NCBI RefSeq assembly: GCF_003385395.1
Contig: NZ_QNUG01000003.1
Coordinates: 91,488-155,487, forward strand
Direction of reading: 5' to 3'
Length of the DNA stretch: 64,000 bases
Source of the DNA: Epilithonimonas hispanica
GTDB taxonomy: Bacteria; Bacteroidota; Bacteroidia; Flavobacteriales; Weeksellaceae
Shown: positions 9,167 through 18,023 of the stretch, piece by piece
Layout of the letters: each line of letters begins with the position of its first letter
Numbering within the stretch: position 1 is the stretch's first letter
Made by a program: the position numbers and the translations under genes
Notes under the pieces: generated by a model
What the model was told of the DNA's origin: nothing
The model's input: only the letters and a program-made list of their open reading frames with translations
Database searches by the model: none

Positions 9167-12100
9167 TTAGAAGTTAGCTTCGATACCAAATGAAACAGTT
9201 ACGGGATTTGGGAAAGATCCGTATTCAAATCCTCTTGATAATAATCCATCACTAATAAAATCTGGGTCATAGCCTTTGTACTTGGTTATTGTCAGAAGAT
9301 TCTGTCCAGAAGTATAGATTCTCAGTTTATTGAAAATTATTTTATCTGTAGTAAAAGTATAACCTAGTTCTAATGCTTGTAATTTGATATAATCTCCTTT
9401 TTCCACAAATCTGTTAGAAGGTCTGTTGTTATCATTAGGATTATTTTTTACTGGTCTTGGGACATTGGTATTCGTATTTTCTGGTGTCCAATAATTTAAC
9501 ATATCCGTAGAATGGTTTGTTAAGTCACCAATCATTAGAGAAGAATAAGTACCATTATAAATGTAATGTCCTGCCATCCCTTGCCAAAACATAGACAAAT
9601 CAAAGTTCTTATAGTTCGCACTTAAATTAAGCCCAAAGGTATATTTAGGAATTGATCTACCTAAGAATGTTCTGTCATTATCATTAATAATACCATCACC
9701 ATTTAGATCTTTGAATTTGATATCTCCAGGTGCTGCATTAACTTGCGTCGCATGGTTTTGAATATCTCCAGTATTTTGGAAAATACCTTCTGCAATCCAT
9801 CCGTAAAGCTCACCTGCAGATCTACCAACTTCTGTTTTAGAATTAACTCCAAAAATCGGACTGTTATTATCCCCTAGTTTTAGCACCTCATTATCCAGCA
9901 ATCCTAAGTTCGCATTAAAGTTAAGTTTAAGATCTCCAATATTTTGACGATAACCTAAACTAAATTCCCATCCCATATTTTTCATATCACCAGCGTTAGT
10001 CGTGATATTATTAGGTGTTCCCCCAGAGCTAAATGGTAATGGAACTGAAAGCAACATATCGTAGGACTTCTTAGAATAATACTCCGCAGAGAAATCTAAT
10101 TTATTGAACAAACTAAGCTCAAGAGCCACACTAGAAGACTCTACGGTTTCCCATTTGATATTAGGATCTTTGATAGAAATAACTGTAGAACCAGGTTGCA
10201 AAACACCACCAAAAATATAATTTGCAAAAGGATTAATTGTATTTTCCCAAGAATAAACACCAATGGTATTGTTCCCGAGTCTACCCCAGCTTCCTCTTAT
10301 TTTTAATAAATTAATATAATCTGGAAGGTTAATAAATTCTTCTTTGTCCAATCTCCATCCTCCAGAGAACGAGAAGTTTTCTGCGTGGTTATTACGCGGT
10401 GCAAATAATGACGATTTATCTTGGCGGAAGTTAGCTGTAAATAGATACTTTTCTTGGAAGTTATAGTTCAATCTTCCAATTACAGAGGATGTTGTAACCC
10501 TATTATTATATTCTCCTGTATCTCTTGCTGTTGCATACTCCAATTGAGCAATAGTTCCTGCCGCATAACCTACACCTCTAGACCAGTGGTTATAATAATC
10601 ATCTCTTTGTTGAATCCAACCCGCCAATAAGTTGAAACTATGATCTCCTAGTTTGAAATCATAAGTCAATAGATTGTTAATAAAGGTAGTCTGCAAAGTA
10701 TTATCCGAGATATCTAATTGTGCTTCGTTTGCTTCTGTAACATAATACCATCCAAGATCAGATTGCGGAACAAATAAACGATTGTGGACTGTGGTTCTAT
10801 CGGCAGAAACATCTAATTTATATTTCAGACCTTTTACAATCTCATATTCTCCCCAAAAATCTCCAAGAAAACGATTTCTTTTCGTATTATTTTGAACCAA
10901 TCTGTTAAATCCTAAAATATTAAGCGAAATAGCAGCTTGTGTATTAGCATCTGTTCCCCCAAAACCTCCTAGACGGTTAGGATCATACATTGGCATTGTT
11001 GGAATAGCTTGAAGAAGAGAAATCAAAATAGAACCATTATTATAGCCTGTAAAATTCTCTTTATCTGATTGTGTGTAGGAGAATTTACCTCCATATTTAA
11101 ATTTGTTACCTTTTTTACCACTGAAGTTAGCATTCAAGGCATATCTTTCAAAATCTTGAGGTGTATTGAGATAAGCTGTATTTTTGAAATAATCTAAATT
11201 AATACTATAACTGATATTCTCGGATCCTCCGTTAAAATTAACCGAATGATTTTGAACATTTCCAGTGGTAAAGCCTTCTTTTTGCCAATCTGTATCTACA
11301 TTATTAATATAATATGGACTATTGGGATTATTTCCAGAAAGAATTTCCAATCCAGCATTAAGATAGGATTGGTTGGTAATTTGTTGATACTGCTCACGGT
11401 TGGTAACACTTATTTTTTTAGGTGCAAACTGAAAACCATTAAGACCTTTGTAGCTAAGATTTACTTTACCTCTAGCACCTTGTTTTGTTGTGATAATTAC
11501 AACTCCAGCTGCACCACGAACACCATAGATTGCAGCAGCAGAAGCATCTTTTAGAACCTGGATAGACTCTACATCACCCGGCGCAAAATCATTGGGGCTA
11601 TTAACCATTACACCATCTACTACAAACAAAGGATTATTATTCGTAAAAGAAGTGATTCCTCTAATCTTCATATTAACAGTTCCACCAGGTTCGCCAGAAG
11701 ACTGCATTGTAACACCTGCAACTTGACCTTGCAATTGTTTCGCAATATCATAAGTCACCGTTTTTTTAGCATCATCCATTTTCACCACAGAAACCGCTCC
11801 TGTAATATCAGACTTCTTTTGCTTACCGTAACCAATTACCACAACTTCGTCTATATTATTTACATTCTTTCTTAGTTTAATGTTAAACACTGTTTTATTT
11901 CCAACCTTTAATTCTTGAGGATCATAATCCAAAGAAGTAAAAATAAGGATGTCTTCCGGCTTTGCCGTGATTTCAAAATTTCCATCTGCATCACTCTCAA
12001 CTAAGACATCAGAATTAGCAATCTTAACTGTTGCGTTGGACACAGGTTTACCGTCAGTAGTATTCACCACCGACCCTTTTATGATCTGTTGTGAATAAAT

Positions 12101-12205
12101 AGAACTTGAGATTGTTGCAAAAAGAACAACAACTAGTTTTCGAGAGCCAGAAAATGATAAGAATCTTCCTGCTATCTTTGAAATGGAATCAATTTTTTTA
12201 TTCAT
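9167..12205 (-). CDS. SusC/RagA family TonB-linked outer-membrane transporter
   Basis: A 1012-residue TonB-dependent importer. After a long N-terminal signal (to about residue 38) come a carboxypeptidase-regulatory-like beta domain (about 41-118), a TonB-box region around EVVVIGYGKQ (about 120-130), a plug domain with PLFVVDGV and VLKDASAAAIYG, and a 22-strand barrel ending in phenylalanine as barrel proteins do. It imports oligosaccharides across the outer membrane with the SusD lipoprotein. It is the first gene of the operon; 574 bases without a gene lie upstream, where regulation would be expected. No regulator gene (hybrid two-component, ECF sigma) is in the window next to it. Confidence 0.96.
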   Translation of the reverse strand: MNKKIDSISKIAGRFLSFSGSRKLVVVLFATISSSIYSQQIIKGSVVNTTDGKPVSNATVKIANSDVLVESDADGNFEITAKPEDILIFTSLDYDPQELKVGNKTVFNIKLRKNVNNIDEVVVIGYGKQKKSDITGAVSVVKMDDAKKTVTYDIAKQLQGQVAGVTMQSSGEPGGTVNMKIRGITSFTNNNPLFVVDGVMVNSPNDFAPGDVESIQVLKDASAAAIYGVRGAAGVVIITTKQGARGKVNLSYKGLNGFQFAPKKISVTNREQYQQITNQSYLNAGLEILSGNNPNSPYYINNVDTDWQKEGFTTGNVQNHSVNFNGGSENISYSINLDYFKNTAYLNTPQDFERYALNANFSGKKGNKFKYGGKFSYTQSDKENFTGYNNGSILISLLQAIPTMPMYDPNRLGGFGGTDANTQAAISLNILGFNRLVQNNTKRNRFLGDFWGEYEIVKGLKYKLDVSADRTTVHNRLFVPQSDLGWYYVTEANEAQLDISDNTLQTTFINNLLTYDFKLGDHSFNLLAGWIQQRDDYYNHWSRGVGYAAGTIAQLEYATARDTGEYNNRVTTSSVIGRLNYNFQEKYLFTANFRQDKSSLFAPRNNHAENFSFSGGWRLDKEEFINLPDYINLLKIRGSWGRLGNNTIGVYSWENTINPFANYIFGGVLQPGSTVISIKDPNIKWETVESSSVALELSLFNKLDFSAEYYSKKSYDMLLSVPLPFSSGGTPNNITTNAGDMKNMGWEFSLGYRQNIGDLKLNFNANLGLLDNEVLKLGDNNSPIFGVNSKTEVGRSAGELYGWIAEGIFQNTGDIQNHATQVNAAPGDIKFKDLNGDGIINDNDRTFLGRSIPKYTFGLNLSANYKNFDLSMFWQGMAGHYIYNGTYSSLMIGDLTNHSTDMLNYWTPENTNTNVPRPVKNNPNDNNRPSNRFVEKGDYIKLQALELGYTFTTDKIIFNKLRIYTSGQNLLTITKYKGYDPDFISDGLLSRGFEYGSFPNPVTVSFGIEANF

Positions 12206-12279
12206 AAAAGGCTTACTTTATAAATGTATTTTTTACACTTCTAAATGTAATAAAAGAATTGACATAGAAAATAGGTCAA

Positions 12280-12307
12280 GGGTAATTTGTTAATAATTAG
12301 GGGTAAT
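12280..12307 (-). promoter_or_regulatory. Candidate operator: two direct repeats upstream of susC
   Basis: GGGTAAT occurs at 12280-12286 and again at 12301-12307 (plus-strand reading), exactly 21 bases apart, which is two helical turns. The pair lies about 75 to 100 bases before the susC start. Direct repeats with this spacing are typical of AraC-type or hybrid two-component regulator sites; the assignment is inference. Confidence 0.4.
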
Positions 12308-12779
12308 ATTGTTGATGTTTTGTCTGATAAAACTAAGACTAAAAAACAAAAAAACAACTACACCAAATAAATCAACGGCATTAAAAAAAAACATTAATCA
12401 ATTAATATCCAATCAATTAACCTTTTTGGAAATAAAATCAAATTTGAAAATTAACCAAATATTAAGTAAACTTTAATCATAACTTAATAGATAAATTAAT
12501 TCTATTATTTTAACAAATATTTAACATTAAATTAGTAAAAATTAAGACTTGCAACTAACTTAATATTTTGTTTTGACTCAAAAAAAATTAACCAAAAAAT
12601 GTAGTAAAAAGACATAAAATTGAAATTCAATATTATTATTGTAAAATTATTGATATCAAAAGGGCTTAAGGTTTTATATGATAAGCTGGATATGCAAATA
12701 ATTTAAATCGTCAGCAAAAAGTAGACATTATATAATATAATAGTTAAGGCGTGTTTTCAAAAAATAATTACATTTAATT
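12308..12779. other. AT-rich intergenic region
   Basis: About 470 bases with very high A+T, many short poly-A and poly-T runs and no convincing reading frame, RNA structure or TAnnTTTG box on either strand that I could match to a gene. It separates the susC operon from the decayed transposase and may include degraded mobile-element DNA. Confidence 0.5.
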
Positions 12780-13260
12780 ATGGAAACACCTAAAAAGAAA
12801 AGTTCCGAAAAATTAGTAAAAAACATCCGTAAAAATACAAGGAGCATCTTTACAGCCGAGCAGAAAATTTTAATCGTAATGCAAGCCATTGCCACAAGTG
12901 AAATTGGTGTTAAACGAACCCTAGAAAGCCTTGGGATTGCAAGAAGTACTTTCTACAAATGGTATCAGAAATACTTTGAAAATGGCTACGATGGCTCGGA
13001 AACATCCAAAAGAACATCTAAAAGAACATCTAAAAGACAATGGAACAGCATTCCGGAAGAACAAAAAGATCTGGTAGTAGAAATCGCTTTGAAACACCGA
13101 ACTTTCCTCAAGAGAACTGGCGCACAAAACTGACAAGCAAGGTTTTTTTTATCTTATAATCAAGTGTTTACAGAATTTTAAATCAACGAGATTTAATCCC
13201 TGCACCAAATCATTTTTTACTTTCAGCAGTAAATGAGTTTTGTAAATCATCGGTAAAAAT
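12780..13260 (+). pseudogene. Decayed transposase with helix-turn-helix start (IS3-like)
   Basis: The first frame runs 12780-13133 (117 residues) and carries a helix-turn-helix (GVKRTLESLGIARSTFYKWY) of the kind at the N-terminus of IS3-family transposases. Downstream the similarity continues in shifted frames: ELSSREL and TDKQGFF in the second frame, then SSVYRIL, LIPAPNHFLLSAVNEF in the third, interrupted by a TAA. So the gene has at least two frameshifts and a stop, and the whole integrase core (DDE) is missing after about 13240. No inverted terminal repeats were found. It is a remnant, not an active element. Confidence 0.75.
13002..13037 (+). repeat. 12-bp tandem repeat, three copies
   Basis: Three adjacent units of the form ACATCYAAAAGA encode a run of KRTS repeats inside the transposase remnant. 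Strand-slippage expansion in a gene no longer under selection is the simple explanation. Confidence 0.8.
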
Positions 13261-13361
13261 TTTGCTTCTGAGATAAGAGCAATATTTTTGTGCATTAAAT
13301 CTTTGTTACTCATTTTATGTAATTGTTATTATAAATGAGCGCAAATTACTTTTGTTGTAAA

Positions 13362-13386
13362 ATAAAAAACCCACTAAAAAAGTGGG
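13362..13386 (-). terminator. Rho-independent terminator of tRNA-Ser
   Basis: On the minus strand CCCAC-TTTTTTA-GTGGG is followed by a T-rich tract. It lies about 50 bases past the tRNA-Ser 3' end. Confidence 0.8.
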
Positions 13387-13436
13387 TGTTAAAATGGGTG
13401 TAATCATTGTAATCATTTGATTTTCAATGTTTTTAG

Positions 13437-13523
13437 CAGAGAGGAAGGGATTCGAACCCTCGATACAGTTACCCGTATACTAGCTTTCCAGGCTAGCTCC
13501 TTCAACCACTCGGACACCTCTCT
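13437..13523 (-). tRNA. tRNA-Ser (anticodon GGA)
   Basis: An 87-base class II tRNA on the minus strand. The acceptor stem pairs AGAGAGG with CCTCTCT and the discriminator is G. The anticodon loop CTGGAAA within the stem CTAGC/GCTAG gives anticodon GGA, reading UCC. A long variable arm (TATACGGGTAACTGTA) and the T arm GAGGGTTCGAATCCC are clear. CCA is not encoded. It has its own promoter and terminator. Confidence 0.95.
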
Positions 13524-13534
13524 ATTTGAGGTTG

Positions 13535-13564
13535 CAAATATAATGAAATATCTGATTACTGCAA
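13535..13564 (-). promoter_or_regulatory. Promoter of tRNA-Ser
   Basis: Minus strand: TTG at 13562-13564, 19-base spacer, TATATTTG at 13535-13542, then the tRNA 5' end 12 bases on. A full match to the Bacteroidota housekeeping promoter. The TTG lies just before the ansA stop codon. Confidence 0.8.
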
Positions 13565-13567
13565 GGA

Positions 13568-14587
13568 TTATTGAAATTCTTCTGTAATTTCTCCACAAAT
13601 ATTTTCTGAGAAGACGTGAGAGAAGCTTTTTGAGTATTTTGGATTCTTCAAAATGTGCATACATTTTGTAATAGCTGACTCTGCGGTCATATCTTTTCCG
13701 CTGATTGCACCGATTTTTGTAAAAATATTACTATTGCTATATTTCCCAAAACTGATTCCTCCTGATACACATTGACTAATAACCACAATCTCAATTCCAC
13801 GACTTCTTAGTTCTTGTAAAACATTTTGAGTTTTCTCGCCATTAAAAATTGTTCCTGAACCAAAAACCTGCAAAACAATGGCTTCCGGAGTTTTGAGTTC
13901 CAATAAAGATTCGAAGTTCATTCCTGGGAAGATTCTGTAGAAAAGAACATTTTCATTGAGATAAGTATCCAATTCGAATTTGCCTTTTGGTTTCCAAAGC
14001 AAATCTTTTTCAATATTAAGATGAACGCCCGACTGTCCCAAAATCGGATAATTTGGACTTTGATAAGCATCAAAGAATTCAGCAGAATATTTCAAACTTC
14101 TGTTTCCACGAAGAAGTTTATATTCAAAGTAAACAGCAACTTCTTTTATAACTGCTTCATCATTTTCATAAAGACTGGCATAATAAAGACTGGTGAGAAG
14201 ATTCTCTTTCGCATCTGTCCTCAAATCTCCAATTGGCAATTGTGAACCCGTCAGAATCACCGGTTTACTAAGATTTTTTAGCATAAAACTTAACGCAGAA
14301 GCAGTATAAGACATTGTATCTGTCCCGTGAAGAATTAGAAATCCGTCAAAAGCATCATAATTTTTATGAATCCATTCTGCAATCATCCGCCATTCATTGG
14401 GTCCCATATCAGAAGAATCGACTGGCTTTTCAAAAGGATGAACAGAAACCTCGCATTCGAGAAGATTCATTTCCGGGATTCTTTTGAAAATAGTGGAAAA
14501 ATCAAATGGAACAAGACTTCCTGTCGTATAATCTTTTTCCATTCCGATGGTTCCACCCGTGTATATCAATAGGACTTTTCTTTTCAT
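13568..14587 (-). CDS. ansA: Type I (cytoplasmic) L-asparaginase
   Basis: Hydrolyses L-asparagine to aspartate and ammonia. The 339-residue protein has no signal peptide. The two catalytic threonine motifs are present: TGGT (residues 10-13, Thr in TGGTIG) and HGTDTM (Thr89-Asp90). Length and the GxGT-type C-terminal region fit the cytoplasmic type I family. It is transcribed toward tRNA-Ser, whose promoter overlaps its end. An imperfect palindromic repeat lies just upstream. Confidence 0.92.
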   Translation of the reverse strand: MKRKVLLIYTGGTIGMEKDYTTGSLVPFDFSTIFKRIPEMNLLECEVSVHPFEKPVDSSDMGPNEWRMIAEWIHKNYDAFDGFLILHGTDTMSYTASALSFMLKNLSKPVILTGSQLPIGDLRTDAKENLLTSLYYASLYENDEAVIKEVAVYFEYKLLRGNRSLKYSAEFFDAYQSPNYPILGQSGVHLNIEKDLLWKPKGKFELDTYLNENVLFYRIFPGMNFESLLELKTPEAIVLQVFGSGTIFNGEKTQNVLQELRSRGIEIVVISQCVSGGISFGKYSNSNIFTKIGAISGKDMTAESAITKCMHILKNPKYSKSFSHVFSENICGEITEEFQ

Positions 14588-14616
14588 AGACTAATGTTGA
14601 TTCGAAAGTGAAAACT

Positions 14617-14720
14617 GCAGCCCGGCTTGAGCGGAAATCCTTTTTTGCTTTTTCATTAAGTTCTATTTAAACTGAAATCGTCTGCAAAAAAGATTGGGAG
14701 CGGAAGACGGATTAAGCTGC
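14617..14720. repeat. Imperfect palindromic intergenic repeat, copy 1
   Basis: Left arm 14617-14648 (GCAGCCCGGCTTGAGCGG..., ending TTTTTTGC) is largely complementary to right arm 14684-14720 (GCAAAAAAGATTGGGAGCGG..., ending AAGCTGC). The element at 15828-15910 has the same arm sequences in the opposite orientation, so this is a dispersed family and not a chance hairpin. Confidence 0.7.
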
Positions 14721-14762
14721 CATAAAAATTCTCAACAAAAGTAAAATTTTAATCTGAATGGG

Positions 14763-14796
14763 GAAAATAAAAAATGCCCGTTAAAAAACGAGCATT
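14763..14796 (-). terminator. Terminator of serA
   Basis: Minus strand: AATGCTCGTT, TTTT loop, AACGGGCATT, then a T-rich tract. It lies about 20 bases after the serA stop codon. Confidence 0.8.
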
Positions 14797-14816
14797 ATTT
14801 TGATGTTTTAGTTAAA

Positions 14817-15773
14817 TTATTTAACCAAAAGGATACTTGCGATCTGATTTGCCAACTCAGTTCCGATTCTGTCCTGAGCTTCTTCCGTAGCCGCACCGGT
14901 GTGAGGCGTCAAAGAGATTTTTGGATGCGTCAGGATTTTTTCAGAAGGCGTTGGTTCGTTCTCGAAAACATCAAGACCTGCAAACGCCAATTTCCCAGAA
15001 TCCAAAGCTTCTATCAAAGCTTCTTCATCTATTACTCCACCTCTAGCACAGTTGACAATAGCTGCGCCAGTTTTCATTTTTTCCAATTCTGCTTTTCCAA
15101 TGATAGGACCATTCTGAGCAGGAACGTGAAGTGTGATAAAATCCGAATGCTGAATCAACTGCTCCAACGGCTCTGTTTCTATTTCCACGTTGATATATTG
15201 CTGGTTGTAGAAATCTACACGTACACTTGCTTTTCCGATTCTTGTATCGGAAGCAATCACTTTCATTCCCAAACCAAGGGCAATTCTTGCAACTTCCTGT
15301 CCGATTCTTCCGATTCCTACGATTCCGATAGTTTTACCTCTCAGTTCAATTCCAGCTTCGTATTTTTTCTTCAATTTTGCGAACTCAGTATTACCTTTTA
15401 CAGGCATTTGTCTGTTAGAATCCTGAAGAAATCTGCTTCCAGAGAAAAGATGTGCAAATACCAATTCCGCCACAGATTCCGAAGATGCTGCAGGTGTATT
15501 GATTACGTGTTTTCCTTTTTCTCTAGCATAAGCCACTTCGATGTTGTCCATTCCAACACCACCTCTACCGATGATTTCCAGACTTGGGCAATTATCTACC
15601 ATTTCCTTCGTCACTTTCGTTGCACTTCTTACAAGCAAAACCTTCACTTGATATTCATTAATGTATGTGATCAGATTTTCCTGAGCTACTTTATCAGTAA
15701 TTACCTCGAATCCATTTTCTTTTAGCGCGTCTATTCCAGATTGTGTCAATCCGTCATTAGCAAGTACTTTCAT
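14817..15773 (-). CDS. serA: D-3-phosphoglycerate dehydrogenase
   Basis: Catalyses the first step of serine synthesis, oxidising 3-phosphoglycerate with NAD+. From the ATG at 15773 the protein has 318 residues; an upstream in-frame ATG at 15812 adds 13 unlikely residues. The Rossmann motif GIVGIGRIGQ, the substrate-binding GRGGVGMDN, the catalytic arginine in CARGGVID and the catalytic histidine in TPHTGAAT are all visible. It is the short form without the C-terminal ACT domain, so serine feedback through ACT is not expected. An imperfect palindrome lies 55 bases upstream of the start. No serC is adjacent in this window. Confidence 0.9.
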   Translation of the reverse strand: MKVLANDGLTQSGIDALKENGFEVITDKVAQENLITYINEYQVKVLLVRSATKVTKEMVDNCPSLEIIGRGGVGMDNIEVAYAREKGKHVINTPAASSESVAELVFAHLFSGSRFLQDSNRQMPVKGNTEFAKLKKKYEAGIELRGKTIGIVGIGRIGQEVARIALGLGMKVIASDTRIGKASVRVDFYNQQYINVEIETEPLEQLIQHSDFITLHVPAQNGPIIGKAELEKMKTGAAIVNCARGGVIDEEALIEALDSGKLAFAGLDVFENEPTPSEKILTHPKISLTPHTGAATEEAQDRIGTELANQIASILLVK

Positions 15774-15827
15774 TATAAATTGTATGTTTTTTGAAGAACA
15801 GAATCTGTTCAATAATTAATTGGTTTA

Positions 15828-15910
15828 GGAGCTTAATCCCGCTTTCCGCTATATCTTTTTCTTTTTTAGCAAAAAAAGAAAAAGGATGTCGCTGCAATCG
15901 GGGCTAGGGG
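15828..15910. repeat. Imperfect palindromic intergenic repeat, copy 2
   Basis: GAGCTTAATCCCGCTTTCCG... on the left pairs with ...GCAATCGGGGCTAG on the right, around a tight core CTTTTTCTTTTTT-AGC-AAAAAAAGAAAAAG. It shares GCTTAATCC, the CCGCT motif and the ATC-CTTTTT blocks with copy 1 (14617-14720), inverted. It sits directly upstream of serA. Confidence 0.75.
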
Positions 15911-15925
15911 TTTTGTCATCAAATC

Positions 15926-15960
15926 AAAAATTCCCGAAAGTTTGAGGCTCGGGAATTTTT
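15926..15960. terminator. Terminator after the HAD-like gene
   Basis: AAATTCCCGA ... TCGGGAATTT hairpin with T-runs on both sides; on the minus strand it follows the HAD-like gene by 15 bases. Confidence 0.75.
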
Positions 15961-15974
15961 AATTTAAAATATTT

Positions 15975-16376
15975 TTAGTCACGGAAAACCTCTATGGTTA
16001 CTTGTTTTTCAACCAAATCCGTGAATTTTCCTTTGTATCTTGTTGCGCGTACAAGGTGGTTGTCTATCCAGTGATAGTTTCCACCTCTTGGTTTCCCTAA
16101 GAGAACGCTGTGGTATTTGAAACCGTGTTTGTTCAACCAAGTTTCTGTAATTTCTCTCAAATCTTCTGTTCTGGAAGTGAAGAAACAAATCTGATGACCC
16201 TCGTCATACCATTTATTAATGGTCGCCAAAGCATCCGGAAAAGGCTCGCAAGTTACCATTCTCTCTGGTTCTTCGTTAGGAACATCTTCGGTAATTGTAC
16301 CATCGATATCGATAAGATAATTCTTTACATCGCCTTTCAGCATTGGGCTCAGATGTTCTATGTATTCTAATTCCAT
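15975..16376 (-). CDS. HAD-superfamily small phosphatase-like protein
   Basis: A 133-residue cytoplasmic protein with HAD motif I (DIDGTI, residues 24-29), motif II (FTSRTEDL) and a motif III-like lysine (LGKPRGG), with a possible late acidic motif (WIDNHL). Homologues in Flavobacteriia are often named phosphoheptose isomerase, a label the motifs do not support. The cap domain is minimal, as in C0-type HAD phosphatases. The substrate is unknown. It is a single gene with its own promoter and terminator. Confidence 0.75.
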   Translation of the reverse strand: MELEYIEHLSPMLKGDVKNYLIDIDGTITEDVPNEEPERMVTCEPFPDALATINKWYDEGHQICFFTSRTEDLREITETWLNKHGFKYHSVLLGKPRGGNYHWIDNHLVRATRYKGKFTDLVEKQVTIEVFRD

Positions 16377-16397
16377 AATTTGTTAAAATTGAAGTTG

Positions 16398-16429
16398 CAA
16401 AATTATATATTTCTATTCAGACTAACAAA
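16398..16429 (-). promoter_or_regulatory. Promoter of the HAD-like gene
   Basis: Minus strand: TTTG at 16426-16429, 20-base spacer, TAATTTTG at 16398-16405; start codon 22 bases further. Confidence 0.75.
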
Positions 16430-16611
16430 TTATTACAAAAAGCTTAATAAAAGATTCATTTTATAATATAATTTAAAGAAAATTATCCTTTTAGTTTTAC
16501 CACAATCACTTATCAACCTAAAATTTTTCAGTTGATTAGACTTTTAAACACAAAAAAATCACCTAAAAAACTTATCACATCTTTTTATATATTTGATTAA
16601 TAATAAAAACT

Positions 16612-18003
16612 ATGGAGAAAAAACTCAAACTTTGGGACGCGGTGATGATTGTAATGGGCTCAATGATAGGAAGCGGAATTTTTATCGTAAGCGCAGACAT
16701 TATGCGAAATCTCGGTTCTGGTCATTGGCTGATTGTCGTTTGGTTGATTACGGCTGTAATGACCGTTGCAGCAGCAATAAGTTATGGCGAATTATCAGCA
16801 ATGTTCCCGAAAGCAGGCGGACAATATACTTACATCACAGAGATTTTTGGTAAACCAATGGGATTTCTTTACGGTTGGGGAATGTTCACCGTCATCCAAA
16901 CAGGAACAATTGCCGCAGTTGCGGTGGCTTTCGGCAAATTTACAGCTTATCTTGTGCCGAGTCTCAATGATGCGGCTCCGATTTTCCAAAGTGGCGAATT
17001 TAAAATCACGTGGATTCAGATTCTGGCGATTGTTGTGATTTTGTTTTTGACATTTGTGAATACGAAAGGCGTTCAGTTTGGGAAAATTCTCCAAAATGTT
17101 TTTACCTCATCCAAAATCATTGCGCTTCTTGGTTTGATTGTTCTTGGTTTTGTCTTGATTTCTCAATCTAATTGGAATTCTAATATGAGTTTCGGCTGGG
17201 ACGCTTTCCAAAACCTGAAACAAACCGAATGGAAAAGTATTTCTGGTGCTACTCTTGTTGGTGGAATTGCTGCCGCAATGGTTGGTTCGGTTTTCAGTTC
17301 TGTGGCTTGGGAAAATGTGACTTTTATCTCCGGTGAAATCGAAAATCCAAAGAAAAACGTTGTAAAGGCAATGATTTTAGGAACTTCGGCTGTGATGATT
17401 CTTTATCTTTTAGTGAATTTTGTTTACCTTAACGCACTCGGCAGAGATTCTATCGCTTTTGCTACAAATGACCGAGTTGCTGTTGCTGCTGCCGAAAAAA
17501 TGTTCGGAAATGCAGGAACAATTATCATTGCTATTCTTGTGATGATTTCGACTTTTGGTTGTGTGAACGGTATTGTTCTCGCTGGCGCAAGAGTTTTCCA
17601 GACAATGGCAAAAGACGGATTATTCCTGAAATCTGCAGTTGAAAATAATAAAAACGGCGTACCTGCAAAATCTCTTTGGATGCAAGGGATTTGGGCAAGT
17701 TTGCTTTGTCTTAGCGGACAATACGGCGATTTGCTGGATATGATTTCATTTGTAATTGTTTTGTTTTATATGATTACAGTTTTTGGTGTAATTTACCTAA
17801 GAATCAAAAAACCTGAACTGGAAAGAGGCTACAAAACATTTCTTTATCCTTTCACACCTATTCTTTATCTTTTGATTGGTACAGGATTTTGTATTCTGTT
17901 ATTTATCTACAAACCACAATATACGTGGCCTGGATTGGGATTGATTTTGCTTGGGTTGCCGGTTTATTTTTTTATTAATAAGAAAAATGAAAGCAAATTG
18001 TAG
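16612..18003 (+). CDS. APC-superfamily amino acid permease
   Basis: A 463-residue inner-membrane protein with 12 predicted transmembrane segments. The first contains the APC signature GSMIGSGIFI (residues 16-25), the glycine-rich unwound helix that binds the amino acid backbone. It is closest in pattern to the LAT/SteT-like exchangers (YGELSAMFPKAGGQY). The substrate is not determined by sequence. A TATATTTG box lies at 16588-16595, 17 bases before the start codon, so the leader is short. Downstream is the frameshifted HD gene, 20 bases after the stop. Confidence 0.88.
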   Translation: MEKKLKLWDAVMIVMGSMIGSGIFIVSADIMRNLGSGHWLIVVWLITAVMTVAAAISYGELSAMFPKAGGQYTYITEIFGKPMGFLYGWGMFTVIQTGTIAAVAVAFGKFTAYLVPSLNDAAPIFQSGEFKITWIQILAIVVILFLTFVNTKGVQFGKILQNVFTSSKIIALLGLIVLGFVLISQSNWNSNMSFGWDAFQNLKQTEWKSISGATLVGGIAAAMVGSVFSSVAWENVTFISGEIENPKKNVVKAMILGTSAVMILYLLVNFVYLNALGRDSIAFATNDRVAVAAAEKMFGNAGTIIIAILVMISTFGCVNGIVLAGARVFQTMAKDGLFLKSAVENNKNGVPAKSLWMQGIWASLLCLSGQYGDLLDMISFVIVLFYMITVFGVIYLRIKKPELERGYKTFLYPFTPILYLLIGTGFCILLFIYKPQYTWPGLGLILLGLPVYFFINKKNESKL

Positions 18004-18023
18004 ATGTGGAAAATGCCATCAGA

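Noticed and set aside
13149..13313. 54-codon minus-strand frame MSNKDLMHKN...
   Set aside because: Half of it is antisense to the transposase remnant. The first 20 codons could be the start of a lost gene, but nothing supports it.
13413..13664. Minus-strand frame across tRNA-Ser
   Set aside because: It translates through a clear tRNA and its promoter and overlaps the end of ansA, so it is not a gene.
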